Source: Daphnia carinata | Lineage: Eukaryota; Arthropoda; Branchiopoda; Diplostraca; Daphniidae | DNA: 64,000 nt | Assembly (NCBI RefSeq): GCF_022539665.2 | Contig: NC_081336.1 | Location: forward strand, 4,666,221 to 4,730,220 | Reading direction: 5' to 3' | Shown here: positions 24,940 through 36,800 of the stretch, piece by piece | Numbering within the stretch: the stretch's first letter is position 1 | Layout of the letters: each line of letters begins with the position of its first letter | Program-made: the position numbers and the translations under genes | Notes under the pieces: model-generated | What the model was told of the DNA's origin: nothing | The model's input: only the letters and a program-made list of their open reading frames with translations | Database searches by the model: none

Positions 24940-27900
24940 CTTCGATCCGAAACACGAAAAACCTCAATTCGTTACTTTAACTTTTTGATTTCAGACCTTT
25001 GCCTTTTGCAAATTAGAAATATATAGTCAGCGGTGAACTAGTCAATGAACGGCTGACTAGACAGTAAACACCACACAACCTCCACCCGAGAACGCACAGT
25101 TCTGATCTCAACTGGTCAATAGCACAGCCTACAAAATATTAAATAAAGACGAAATGTACAAAGCAGAAGAATGGGCTGGAGCTATGATCGGCCTCATCGC
25201 TAGAGGTCAGGTCATACTACTGTGAAAAATTTCTATTTTCCTTTTACCATAATGATTACGTGCTTCCCACATACGGGTGTTGGCGGGTAACCTATTTCAT
25301 TTATTGAAGTTAATTTTAAACTATAATTTTCTATTACCTTTCCCAATGACCCATAAATAAATTTCTAAGATTCCTAGAACGTTTAGCTGTTAATTTGTAG
25401 AGTCTTATTTTACCCAGAAATGCCGCTCTGATCGATTCTTTGGTCATGATCGGCGATCCGATCAAACTGTGGCAACATGGTCTCCGCAAGTTGACTCGAC
25501 CGTTCGGGTTCCCAGCGGCACCCCCACTCTTGCGTTTTGATTGGCTCTCCAGCTTCGATGCCAGTGGCAACCACCACTGAAAGAAAGCAAGCTGTTGATG
25601 TGTCGTCTGCTTGTGCCGTCTGCGTGTCGTCTGCATCGATTTTAATTTTCAAAATAATTCAATTTTCAAATCACAAAATTACTAATCAAAAATCATGAAA
25701 CGTTCCTGATATCAATACTGACATCTTTTACTACAACCCCTTGGATTCGACGGCAAGCGACTTTTTTGTTTCCGGTGAACCATGATAATGTAAGTAGTTG
25801 TAATAATAATGTAAAGACTGTAAATATTTGAATATGAAAATAAACCGAATGAAAAATTGTCTTTTTTTTGTATTATAATAACAATAAGCCTATACAATAA
25901 GATAATATAGAATCGTAAAACTGTTTTTGAATTTTATTTACGCTGATAATAATAGAAAATTTAAAAATTGCGCCTAAAAATAATGGCACCCGTTTTCTCA
26001 ATTGTGATTGGTTGTTTGTAACTTAGTATTTCCTTAACTAATTTGATAAATTTTTGTTGTTTAATACCCACGAAAACATTCCTCGTGAAACAAGGAATCG
26101 AGGTAATACCTTAATAACATATCATAAGCCTAAAGAATGCCTAAACGAAGGGCCCAAAGTTGTCGATTTTTCGTAGTTTCCCCTCCTCCCATACACCGTC
26201 CAAAAATTAAATATTTATTAATGGAAAAACTATCGGTCTGAAATGAATTATTTTCATTTAACGAATAGCTCTTAGTATGAGCTTTCTAATTCTGTAACAT
26301 TAAAAGTAGGATTTCCGTAACCAAAAAATTTCTGGAACGAAAGATTTTTTGTCGTTTTATCGTTTGGGTCTATTACATCTTTGGATCGCAAAGCTTTGCA
26401 AATAATTTTTTTATATTTTTTTGTGATGGAAATACTGCATTAAATTTTATGAAAATCGAAAGCCCTTACAATGGGCTATTTTTTGCAATTAGAATTATTC
26501 TTTTTAGACCAATAGTTTGTCTATTAATAAATATTTTATTTTTGGACGGTGTATGGGAGGAGGGGAAACTATGAAAAACCGAAAACTTTTCATTTCTTAT
26601 GGTGGTTTTCGTCTGACATTTTTTTCCACCACGGTCGCAGTGTTGTCCAAGAAGTGGGGGATCATTTCTACAAACAGATTATCCCGCTTCTTTTAGACTC
26701 GTGACAATATTATAGAACTTATGGAATTGTATTTACATCGTAATGTCCGGCGTTTGTCCATTGAATAAGTATTTAGTTAGATTTTGGTTCACCAAAAAGG
26801 ACCAAGACTTGGAGTATGCGACAACAAAATACTTACCAAAACGACGGATTTCTTTTAACGTAACTAGAAGAGTGAAAGATGTCGCTGACAAAACTGATTT
26901 TATTAGTTTTGAGTTCTTAAAAAGTTATACACCTGTAACGTATGCTAAACTGCGTATTTTTGCAACCATGCTTATCCCGTCTGAGTTTTTTTTTCAACAT
27001 AAGTGCCATAGCGGAAACTTAAATTACAATCTTTAAATAGAGAAAATTGCCATAGTTCGGCATAATTTTTTAAATGAGATTTTCGACTTAAATACTTCAG
27101 ATTTTATACCAAACATTCAAAACCCCTCTTAACCTAACTGGCCTTGGAAACATACGGGAAGGATGATGTTTACATTGGAAAGCTTCAGCTGACAACTGAC
27201 TATTCACACTGATATATTGTCGGGGGGAAAAAAATCGCAGATGTTGCAATCTCTTCTATGAGACGCTAAAGCTGACGTCGTAACTGCGTATGCTGAAGCT
27301 TCCGGCAAAAGATGCTGTAACATACCTAGAGATTAACAAACCATTGTGTAGCGGTCAGTTCGAAGAATTTATGCAGCCTTAGGCAAGGTGCTTACACTTA
27401 TAATAGTGGGATAGAAGCCATCTTCCTCTCCCACTTTAGTTCTACCCGAGTTCTGCCTCAGTTCACACTTTCTCTTTTTCACTCCCTACAGGTTGTTCAG
27501 AAACATTAAGTAAATTCATTTGTAATTTTGACTTCCAATGCAGTGTGTTCGTTTAGGAGTAAAATACAATGTTTAAATCCAATGTGGCAATAAAGTGATT
27601 TTATTTACCTGTAGAGGTATTCGTTTCTAATTGGGTCATACTAACTATTAAAAAACGATTCTCTAGGCGGAATATTAGAAGATAATGAAGACACAGGATT
27701 TACGGCATTAATACTAGGGATTACGCACCGTGAAAAGGTACAGGACTACGAATTATTCCAACAAAAAACAGAATAAAGTCGCGACAATTGAAAGGGGTGT
27801 CTCTCCATGTCAAGTCGATCACGCCACATCCGGCGAGATGGGTCTGAGTTATATGAACGAAGGCGGTGATATACGAAGGTGTGACCGGATGGTGATCGGA

Positions 27901-28199
27901 TCCCAACCGGCAGGACGTGGGCTATCTATTGTATTGTAGAGAACTAGCCATATAAATTTTAGTTAGTATTTCTTGCACTGTTGAAGCGTATTGTAGCACA
28001 ATTCACCTTTACCCTCTTGAGTTGGTTGATAATCTTTGGTCGTTAGCGCGACCATAACTGGAACCAGTAAAACAAAAGATTGAGGAATTGGAATGCTTTA
28101 AAAAAAAAGTCGTGAACTACTCCTGAAAAGCTGCATGACAGCAGTTGCCTCCTAATGGAGGGCAACCATACGACACCCAACAATACTAGAACGGTAGCC
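24940..28199. other. Long intergenic, repeat-bearing region
   Basis: No gene recognised. The first part upstream of COPS5 should contain its promoter. Around 25410-25650 a minus-strand open frame of about 80 codons exists but has no recognisable motif. Around 25430-25470 GATC is repeated in a short stretch. A MITE-like element lies at 26156-26593. Around 26740-27035 there is a plus-strand open frame of about 97 codons of no recognisable family. The rest is AT-rich with nothing I can support. Confidence 0.4.
26156..26593. mobile_element. MITE-like element with roughly 90-100 bp terminal inverted repeats
   Basis: The two ends are imperfect inverted copies of each other. The left arm contains GTTTCCCCTCCTCCCATACA (from about 26177) and then an AT-rich ATATTTATTAAT stretch. 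The right arm contains the reverse complement of the same blocks (around 26520-26580). About 240 bp of non-coding AT-rich sequence lies between. There is no transposase frame, so it would be non-autonomous. Outer borders are approximate and no clear target duplication was seen. Confidence 0.7.
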
Positions 28200-28380
28200 G
28201 GAGAGATAGGACCTGGAGAAATAGGACCTGGAAATTTAGGACTCAAAATAGGACCCGGAAAATTGGGACCATTTTTGCCAGACAGTTCTTAACAAGTCCT
28301 ATTTCTTCATCATGGGGTTCCAATTCTCCATCATGAAGGTCCTAAATCTCCATCATAAAAGACCTATTTCTCCATCACAA
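28200..28380. repeat. Opposed short tandem repeats: 15-bp units facing inverted 22-bp units
   Basis: From 28200 to about 28270 about five degenerate units of about 15 bp occur (type GGAGAAATAGGACCT). From about 28294 to 28380 four units of about 22 bp occur in the opposite sense (types GTCCTATTTCTTCATCATGG and GGTCCTAAATCTCCATCAT). The cores are complementary, so many alternative hairpins can form. The same core recurs as a perfect hairpin at 44314-44356. No coding role is apparent. Confidence 0.75.
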
Positions 28381-28799
28381 GATCGATACTAACAAGGGGA
28401 ACCGAACGTAATTTCTTTGTTTCAATTCATACTTGTAAAGTTTTTGCATGATTATCCCAGACAGCACAGTTTTGTCTTTAACACGTTTTTTGTACTAGTC
28501 AACGGGACTGCGCCTACCGTATTAAAAACGTCCCAGAATGGTCTGATAGGTGACTAATTCTGGTTCTTATGTCCGCCAAACCAGGGATAAAAAAGGGCTT
28601 TTGTAGGTTTTTTGTACGGGGACTTGGGCCTAAAGACGTATTTTGGTTGGGCCAATAAACGTCTTTTTTCGGTATTTGTGGTCCCAAACAGGGTTTCTTA
28701 TGGAATAATAATATACCTCTTCTTATTTGATTGATTTGTTGACGCATTTCGCAATATAAAATAAATGAACAATCGAAATACAAAACTGAATTCTTGTTT

Positions 28800-29850
28800 A
28801 TTTAGATATGGAACGAATTGTTCGCCGCCATTAAAAAAAGAGACAGTGCCCCGACCATATCGAATTAAAGATGACTTGTGGTTCTACGACAAAATCGTGG
28901 ACGACGGACGACTTTTAAAATTGTGTGTGCCTCAGCCATCTAAGGAAGAAGTCATGCGCGGACACTTAGGATTAACGCGTACTTTAGCAAAAGTGCGAGC
29001 GCGTTATCATTGGTGGGAAGTGGCCGAAGGCATAAGCGAATTTGTTCGTGGTTGTAGAGAGCGCCAATCTCGCAAACCCGTGTACCAGCAACCCGCAGGA
29101 TTTATGGAAGTGTTAAGAGCTGAGCGCCCGTACGAAAGACTAGGAATTGATATCCTAGGTCCATTCCCACCATCGAATAATGGGAAACAGGCACGTAATC
29201 GTAGCTGTCGATTACATGACAAAATGGGCCGAAATAAAGTCGCTTCCGACCGCTGACGCAAATGAAATAGCAGTCTTCCTAGTGAAAAGTATCTTGTTAA
29301 GACATGGAGCGCCACGTCAATTAAAAACAGATGAAGGCCGCTGTTTTACTGGAGGAGTGACAAAAAAGTGATACAGGCGCTAGAACGAATCATCGTACCA
29401 CGACCGCTTACCGTGCGCAAGCCAACGGAAAAGTGAAAAGACTAAATCATACATTGGCAGACACGTTATCAATGTATGTGTGCGCTGACCATCTTGATTG
29501 GGACTAATCGTTACCATTCGTAACATTCGCATACAACACCACACGGCACGAAACTACGGGAAATACTCCATTCTACTTGGAATATGGAAGAGAAGCTATA
29601 CTTTCGATAGACGTAACTTTGAGCGCAGACCCAAACCTGATACCACCTGTTAATTACGATTACTCGGAATGGGCAATTCAACGTCTGCAGCAATTAGGAA
29701 CCGCCACGGTGCAGCAAAAGCAAAAAGAAATTTACGACGAAAATAAAAGAGAAGCAACAGTGTACCTACAAACGAAGAGGTACTGGTCTACAGACCCATT
29801 AGAAAAGTGGGCAAATCTGAGAAACTTCTACACCGTTGGTTTGGACCAGG
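28800..29850 (+). pseudogene. Decayed Ty3/gypsy-type integrase fragment
   Basis: Three broken reading frames cover the integrase of a gypsy-like LTR retroelement, related to but clearly distinct from the intact element at 30446. Visible remnants: the zinc-binding region (GHLGLTRTLAKVRARYHWW; one of the expected CxxC cysteines is replaced, GCRERQ), ERLGIDILGPFPP of the catalytic core, then a frameshift near 29180 into VIVAVDYMTKWAEIKSLPT and LKTDEGRCFTGG. Further stops and frameshifts follow to about 29850, where a KSEKLLHRWFGP-like C-terminal remnant ends. No LTRs were found around it. Confidence 0.85.
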
Positions 29851-30445
29851 CTTGCCGTGAGCGCGCACAATATTTGAGCGAATTTGAGCTCCGCTTAAGT
29901 TTTTAAGCGGCCGCTTAACGGCATTTGAGCGTGATTGCCGTTACGCTAAAAAAAAAATGTGCGATGAGTACCCGCTCAAAACGTGTCATTACCAAAGAAA
30001 ATAGCGCCACCTAACGGTTGATACCATAACTATTTTCTAATTTATTTCAGTCGACGCTTTTAAAAACAACTAGCCATGCACACACTAGTCATGCCAGTAT
30101 CGTTCCCTAGGCAACCGCGGGGATGTAGTGCAGACTTCAGATGCACCAGGTGCATATAAAGCTTTCACTCACTGATGGACAAGTTAGTCACTCAATATAA
30201 TTTAGAATGTCAGACTGTAAGTTTTTCGATATGAAAGTGTTGACTCTGGTGACCCCATTAATGAAAATTGTAGTAGTGGAAACGTCAGGTAATACAAAAT
30301 ATGCTTCATGTGTAACGAATCGTCTAGCAAAGCCCCTTCTTACTCCCTTTTTCAAATACACTAGAGTTTTATACCTGTAGCCCTTTTATTTAAAGCCTTC
30401 ATTTACTAACCTAGTTTAAAACTCCTTTAAAAATGTTATAAATAA
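29851..30445. other. Spacer between integrase relic and LTR retroelement
   Basis: Nothing coding is recognised. The region is AT-rich, with short runs resembling gene-free flanking DNA. It ends in ATAA (30442-30445), which is the left copy of the target-site duplication of the downstream element. Confidence 0.5.
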
Positions 30446-30831
30446 TGTCGCGAGGGGAAAATAGCATTGTGATCGCCATTTCTGGAAAGGGGCGTCAACC
30501 AACATTTAATTGTGTGCAGCACTGCTTCCCTTGAAAAGAGGCGCTGCGACACGCCGATAATTAGTAAAATGTGGCATTCCCTAGAATTCGTTCAACCCTA
30601 GGGATGGGGCGTATATCCTTCACGAGGGTATAAAAGCCCATACATTTTTTACCCTAAGTTAGTTCTTGTTAGTTCCTGATAGATCTTAAGTCCTACTCAA
30701 GTTCTCAAGTAAGTTCTCTTCACGTTCCTGTATTTCAGTCAAGTAAAGTGTAGTTATTCCTCCTTTCTGTTATGCATTGTATTTTCCCCTTTTAATTCAA
30801 TACAATTCATTAAGTAAAGTCCAGTGTGACA
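30446..30831 (+). repeat. 5' LTR of copy A
   Basis: 386 bp, TG...CA ends, same sequence as 38950-39335 by eye. It contains a TATA box (TATAAAAG, 30629-30636) followed by repeats of TTAGTTC-like initiator sequence. It differs from the LTR of copy B (40132-40517) by scattered substitutions and small indels, roughly one in twenty positions. Confidence 0.95.
30629..30636 (+). promoter_or_regulatory. LTR TATA box
   Basis: TATAAAAG in the 5' LTR, embedded in GAGGGTATAAAAGCCC. It is conserved in the LTR of copy C and present as TATAAAAGC-type sequence in copy B. Transcription of the element probably starts about 30 bp downstream. Confidence 0.7.
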
Positions 30832-30833
30832 AT

Positions 30834-30851
30834 TGGTGGAGATGCAGCTCG
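30834..30851 (+). other. Putative primer-binding site
   Basis: TGGTGGAGATGCAGC begins two bases after the 5' LTR. A TGG start complements the CCA end of a tRNA, the normal arrangement in Ty3/gypsy elements. I could not assign the tRNA species. Confidence 0.5.
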
Positions 30852-30893
30852 TTACCCGTTGTTAACGAATTAGTGCTGCTTTAAAGATAGTCG

Positions 30894-33800
30894 ATGCAGA
30901 AGAAGAATAGCTCACGTTTACCTAGTTGCCCCCGGGATCCAAGTAGACGATTGCACCCGCTTCGTGACTTGCCCACCGCGCTGTCTGGTAACGAGACCAC
31001 AGCGACTAACGAGGCACAAGATTCTGAAATTTCTACGTCAAGAGAAGATTTGGCGACCTCAGGTTCAGAGACGAATCGCCAGAGAGGGTTTGAAAATCCT
31101 GCAAGACAGTCAGAATCAAGTTCTGACTCCGAACAAGATTTAATAGAACCCACCCACCCGGTTGTTCCTCCGATAGGACAACACATTGTTGGACCTCCAA
31201 GACAATTGCAAGAAACAGTCATGGCGGCTGTGAGAAAGTTTATAAGTCCACCTATTTTTCGAGGTAGCCCAACGGAAGACGCTCGTCAATGGTTAGAGCG
31301 CTACGAGACTATCTCTACCCACAACGGTTGGGGCGATGCGGACAAAAGAAATAACTTTTGCATGTATTTGGATGATGCCGCAAGAAATTGGTTCTTGTGT
31401 GCAAGAGTGCCAAACGACTGGCAAGATGTGGCAGCACAGCCGGCTGCCGGAGAAAATCAAGCAAGACCTGCAGTGCCTGGTCTACGTTCGGTATTTTTGA
31501 AAGAATTTCAGCCTAATTCCTATGGTCTTTTTCAAGAAACTAGACTAAGAAGTAGAACCCAGGGAGTGGATGAACCAACCACCAGGTACTACTACGAAAT
31601 TCTTAATCTTTGCAGACTGGTCGACCCAAACATGTCGGAAGTCCACCGGCTAGAGCATCTTTTTAGAGGTCTTCGACCAGCACTTTTTAGAAAGATCTAT
31701 CCTCAGAAGCCACAAACGTGTGAAGAATTCCTAGAACTGGCAAAAGTCTATACGGAGACATCGATGATGTCAGAAGCCAGAGGATGGAAGGACCCCATGG
31801 CAGAATCACAAAAGTCGTCTGAACAAGTTCCGAACCTTTCAGTGGTCTACCCGGAGCAACAAGCTGATCTTTTAAAGACGATGCGTGAAGTCATTCAAGA
31901 AACTTGTGAAAAATTGTTTAAGCAAAGCAGTCAAGAGCAAGCGAAACCTAAAGGGCCGTTCAGACCCAAGGGACGCACAACAAGCGGTAAACCACAGTGT
32001 TTTTACTGCAAAAAAGCAGGGCACATTGCCCGAAGCTGTTTCAGAAATCCTGAATCAGAGAATTACAAAGGCCCGGCAAAGGACGCTGGGGCAGGAACAA
32101 GCTCAAAAGAAAACCCATCCGTAAACTCGGTGGTTCAAGAACTGGTGATGCCAGAAGAAAGCAAAGGTGGTTCAGAAGACTACATTTTGAATTTGAGCCC
32201 TGCGAGATTGATTAAAGAAAAAGTGAAGTGCGGTAAAGAAACTGCAACAGCTTTAATTGATACAGGAGCCGCAGTCACAGTGATTTCTCCTGAATTGTTG
32301 AAAAAAACGGGGTTCGTGGAAAAACCCCGGAGTGGACCGAAAATACGTCTTGTAAACGGCCATACTCTGTCCCCACAGAGTACAGCTGATATTGTAGTAA
32401 CCCACAAAGGCAAGACTATCAAAGGAAACGCGATAGTAATGCCAATGTCAGGTTTTGAACTACTATTGGGAAATGATTTCCTACAACAGTTTCAAGCCAT
32501 TCACATTGACTATGAATCTCAGGAACTGTCGTTTACGACAGGGAAGTCACCACTTCCGGAAATTTCGGCTATTCAAACAGAAGAGGTCAAGGACAACAAG
32601 CTGGTTACAAGAGATCGTCAAGAGATACCAGCATACTCAATTAAGCAGATTTCAACAACAGCTTCCAGTAAGATGGAAGGTTCCTGCATTGTGACACCCT
32701 CGGAGTCATTGTTAGCGACCAATAGCCTATCGACCGGTCATGCACTAGTCCAAAAAGATTTAGAAAAAATTCCTGTTGCTAACTTGTCTCCGAGAACGGT
32801 TTGGCTAGAAAAAGGAGTGACCTTAGGAACGTTAGAAGAACACCCTGAGGCAAAAGAGACAGAAGCGAGCCAAGAAGTCCTAGCAATCGACACCTCAGTC
32901 GAGGAACAAGATTTGAATCAAGATGAGAGCCAATTGTTAGAGCACCTAGAAGAAAGAATTGCAAAGGATCTAACAAAAGAAGAAAAAGAGGAAACATTAA
33001 AAGTCCTCAAGCAATTTATTCATTGTTTTGCACTAAATGAAGATGATTTGGGATATTGTGCAGTAGTCAAACACGACATTAACACGGGAACTACTGCCCC
33101 AATACATCAACTCCCTTACAAGAGTGCTTGGAAAGAAAGAGCAGTGATCCAAAATCAAGTGGAAGGAATGCTACGTCGAGGAGTAATTGAACCGTCTGAC
33201 AGCCCTTGGTCTTCTCCAGTGGTTCTGGTGAAGAAGAAAGACGGAACTTGGCGTTTTTGTGTGGACTATCGCAAGCTCAATGCGGTAACAGTTAAAGATT
33301 CCTATCCTTTACCGCGCATAGCGGATACACTGAGTCGCCTAGAAGGGGCGACGTTCTTTTCAAGCATGGATTTGCAAGCAGGATACCACCAGGTTCCAGT
33401 GGTTAGCAGTGACAGACCGAAGACAGCTTTCATCACTGCAGATGGATTGTACCAGTTTCGCACTCTTCCGTTTGGTCTAACTAATGCCCCTGGCACTTTT
33501 CAGAGAGCCATGGACATTATTTTGGCTGGACTTCGCTGGACAACATGCCTGATCTACCTAGATGACGTCATAATTTACTCAGCAACTTTCCAACAACACT
33601 TGGAACGTCTTCGCTTAGTGCTGAGTTGCCTTGTGAAAGCTGGTTTGAAACTAAAGTGGTCAAAATGCTCATTCTTGGAGCACACTCTAAAAGTGTTGGG
33701 ACATGTGATTTCAAAAGATGGTGTAGCACCAGATCCTGAAAAGCTCGAGGCAGTCTCGAACTTCCCATCACCTAGTGAAGGCTATTCTACAGCAAACAAA

Positions 33801-36800
33801 GTTAAACGAGTGCAAAGTTTTTTGGGCCTATGTTCGTACTATCGACGTCATATTCAAGGTTTTGCTTCAATCGCTCGCCCACTCACGTCACTCACGAAGA
33901 AAGAAATTTCGTTTGTGTGGGGAGAAGATCAGGTAAACAGTTTCGTTGCCCTGAAAAAAGCGCTAACTTCAGCTCCAGTGTTAGCCCATCCCAACTACGA
34001 CTTGCCAATGGAAATTTTTCCTGACGCCTGCGGATACGGGATTGGAGGTGTGTTAGCCCAGCGTATTGATGAGGCAGAACGTCCTATCGCATACGCAAGC
34101 CGTTTACTGACTAAATCGGAAGTGAACTATTCGATAACTGAAAAAGAGTGTCTTGCATTAGTGTGGTGTCTCTCCAAGTTTAGATGTTTTGTGTGGGGCT
34201 GCAAAGTGAAAGTCGTCACAGATCATCAAGCACTGTGTTGGTTGATGAGCAAAAAAGACCTAGCAGGTCGTTTAGCACGTTGGAGCTTGTCGCTACAAGA
34301 ATACGATATCACGATCGTATACCGCAGTGGAAAAACGCACGACAACGCAGATTGTCTTTCAAGAAATCCATTACCAAAGACAGAGGAGCAAGAAGACGAC
34401 CGCTGTGTCGTCATAGGGGCACTAACTGATGACCTAACACTCGCTGAAGAAGAAAACGAGTCCCTGGCAGACAAACAAAAAGCCTGCAGTAATTGGAATC
34501 AGCTAATACAAAAAATCCAAAGTGGAAAAGCAAGAGTGAAAAATTTCGTGATCAACGATGGCAAACTCTACAAAGAAACTATAAAGAATGGAAAAAGTTA
34601 TAGAAGATTGTGCGTACCTGTAGAGTATCGTGAAAGAATCCTATACGCCTACCATGACGACATCGTTTCCGGTCACCTTGGAATCAGTCGCACTCTGCAA
34701 AAAATTAGTGATCGTTACTACTGGCCGAAGATGACACTAGACATAGTACGTCATGTACAGAGCTGCGTACACTGTCAGAGCAGAAAAGGAGTCCCAGACA
34801 AACCTCCAGGACTTCTACAATGCATTAAAGTGGAAAGACCGTTTCAAAAAGTAGGAATGGACCTTCTAGGGCCATTCCCGCTCTCCACAAAAGGAAACAG
34901 AATGATTATAGTGGCAGTAGATTACCTGACCAAATGGGTAGAGTTGAAAGCTATGCCCACTGGAAAGGCAGATGACGTGGCAGAGTTCTTCGTTCAACAA
35001 ATCTTTCTACGCCATGGGGCTCAAGAACAAATCATCACGGATCGGGGAAAGTGCTTCGTCGCCGACCTAACTCAAGCTGTCGTCAAGAAACTACTCACCA
35101 ACCACAAGACGACTTCCAGTTACCACCCCCAGGCAAATGGAGCAGTGGAAAGAATGAACCATACATTGGCTGCAATGCTGTCCATGTACGTCAGCAGTGA
35201 TCAACGGGATTGGGATGAAACCTTGCAGTACGTGTGCTTCGCATACAACACGGCTAGACAAGAGTCTACGGGGTACTCACCATTCTTCCTCCTCTACGGA
35301 CGTGAACCAAGACTTCCCATTGACTTGGAGTTGGAAGCAGACCCAAACCCGTTGTTGGAAGAAGAAGAAGCGGCAGTGGGATATGCAGATCGTTTAATTG
35401 CCGACTTAGCAGCAGCTAGAGAGAAAGTGAAAATTAGAATGGAGAGTGTGCAGCAAAAGCAAAAAGAAACTTACGATGCACGTCATAGAGAACTGACATT
35501 CAAAGAAGGAGATTTAGTGTTGATTTACAAGCCTGTGCGTAAAGTGGGAAAATCAGAAAAACTTCTTCATCGTTGGCTTGGACCATTCAAAGTGTTAAGA
35601 CAAACCACTCCAGTGAACTATGAAGTGGTATCGGCAACCGGCCGAGGTAAAACGGATATCGTTCACGTGGTTCGGATGAAATCATTCCATGAAGCTGTGT
35701 CAGGTCCTAACATCACCGAAGAAGCGGCAGAAAAAGAAGATGAGAATCATCTAGAAGCAGAAACACAAGAAACACCTGCTTCAACTGATCCACAAGCTCA
35801 GGCCGACTCAGAAGAAGCACCAATTGAGCAGAGTAATCCGTCATCAAGCACCGAGGAAAACGACGTGGTCACGCCCGCTCCAGAACCAATCACGCCAGCT
35901 TCAACGAGAAGACCCACTCGTAGCAGAAGACCTCCGGCCAGATATTTAACTCTATTGGTGCCGTTCCTCATTTTCCTGATTGGGCCGCTGTCAACCAACT
36001 CGCTGATCCTGAGAGAAAATGCAATTTTCAAACAACAAACTGATGTGGCGTTCAGTGAATCATCATGGACCATCGTAACAGACCTTGACTTGGGAGTAGC
36101 TGATACAGCAACAGCATACTTGAAGCAGAAGATAACCCAGCAGCAGGAAGTAGCACAGAAGTGGAAGAATACAGGGTCACGGCCACAACAAATAGCAGCC
36201 AGAAGAATCGCTAGCAGAACAGAAACAATCCTAAGAGGAATGGAAAATGTAGCAGACCGATTGACAAACATCAGAAAAGCATTGAATACTAACCAAAGAA
36301 GTCCTCGAAGCCTTGTCGACGGTGGAGGGTCAATCCTGAAATGGCTGTTTGGAGTTTCAACACAGAAAGATTTAGAAGAATTAAATAATCAAGTACAACT
36401 TGTTGCTCGAGATCAGAGAGAAGTAATTCACATCATCGATAAGCAAGCAACAATTGTAAATGAATCACTTTGGGAATCCAGAACAAACGCAAAACTCATC
36501 AGAGAACTGCGAGGCCAGTATTCCATGCTAAGCAATGTGACAACAAACCTCATGGACAGAGTGGTGAAGATGGAAGAGTTAGAACTAAATCACTTCGAAT
36601 ATTACATCCAACTGGACGAAACATTTGAAGCGATGAATCAGATCTTGCAGTGGCTACAACATTTGGCCGATAGTCTCGACGTCGGCTTCAGTCTGTTGGC
36701 CAACGGACATTTGGCACCACAAATTGTTTCGCCAGCAAGATTCAACAAAGTCATTAAAATAATAAACGAGAAATTACCAAGAGGATGGTCTATCTCCAGC

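Noticed and set aside
25334-25652. Overlapping minus-strand frames upstream of COPS5
   Set aside because: No motif, no splice partners and no similarity to known families that I can see; not enough to call a gene.
28200-28380. Opposed repeats considered as a CRISPR array
   Set aside because: The units are degenerate, contiguous without unique spacers, and the genome is eukaryotic.
29007-29315. Minus-strand frame over the integrase relic
   Set aside because: It is a shadow of the decayed integrase and shows no independent motif.
30834-30851. Assignment of the primer-binding site to a specific tRNA
   Set aside because: The TGG start is clear, but I could not match the following bases to a tRNA 3' end without a tRNA set for comparison.
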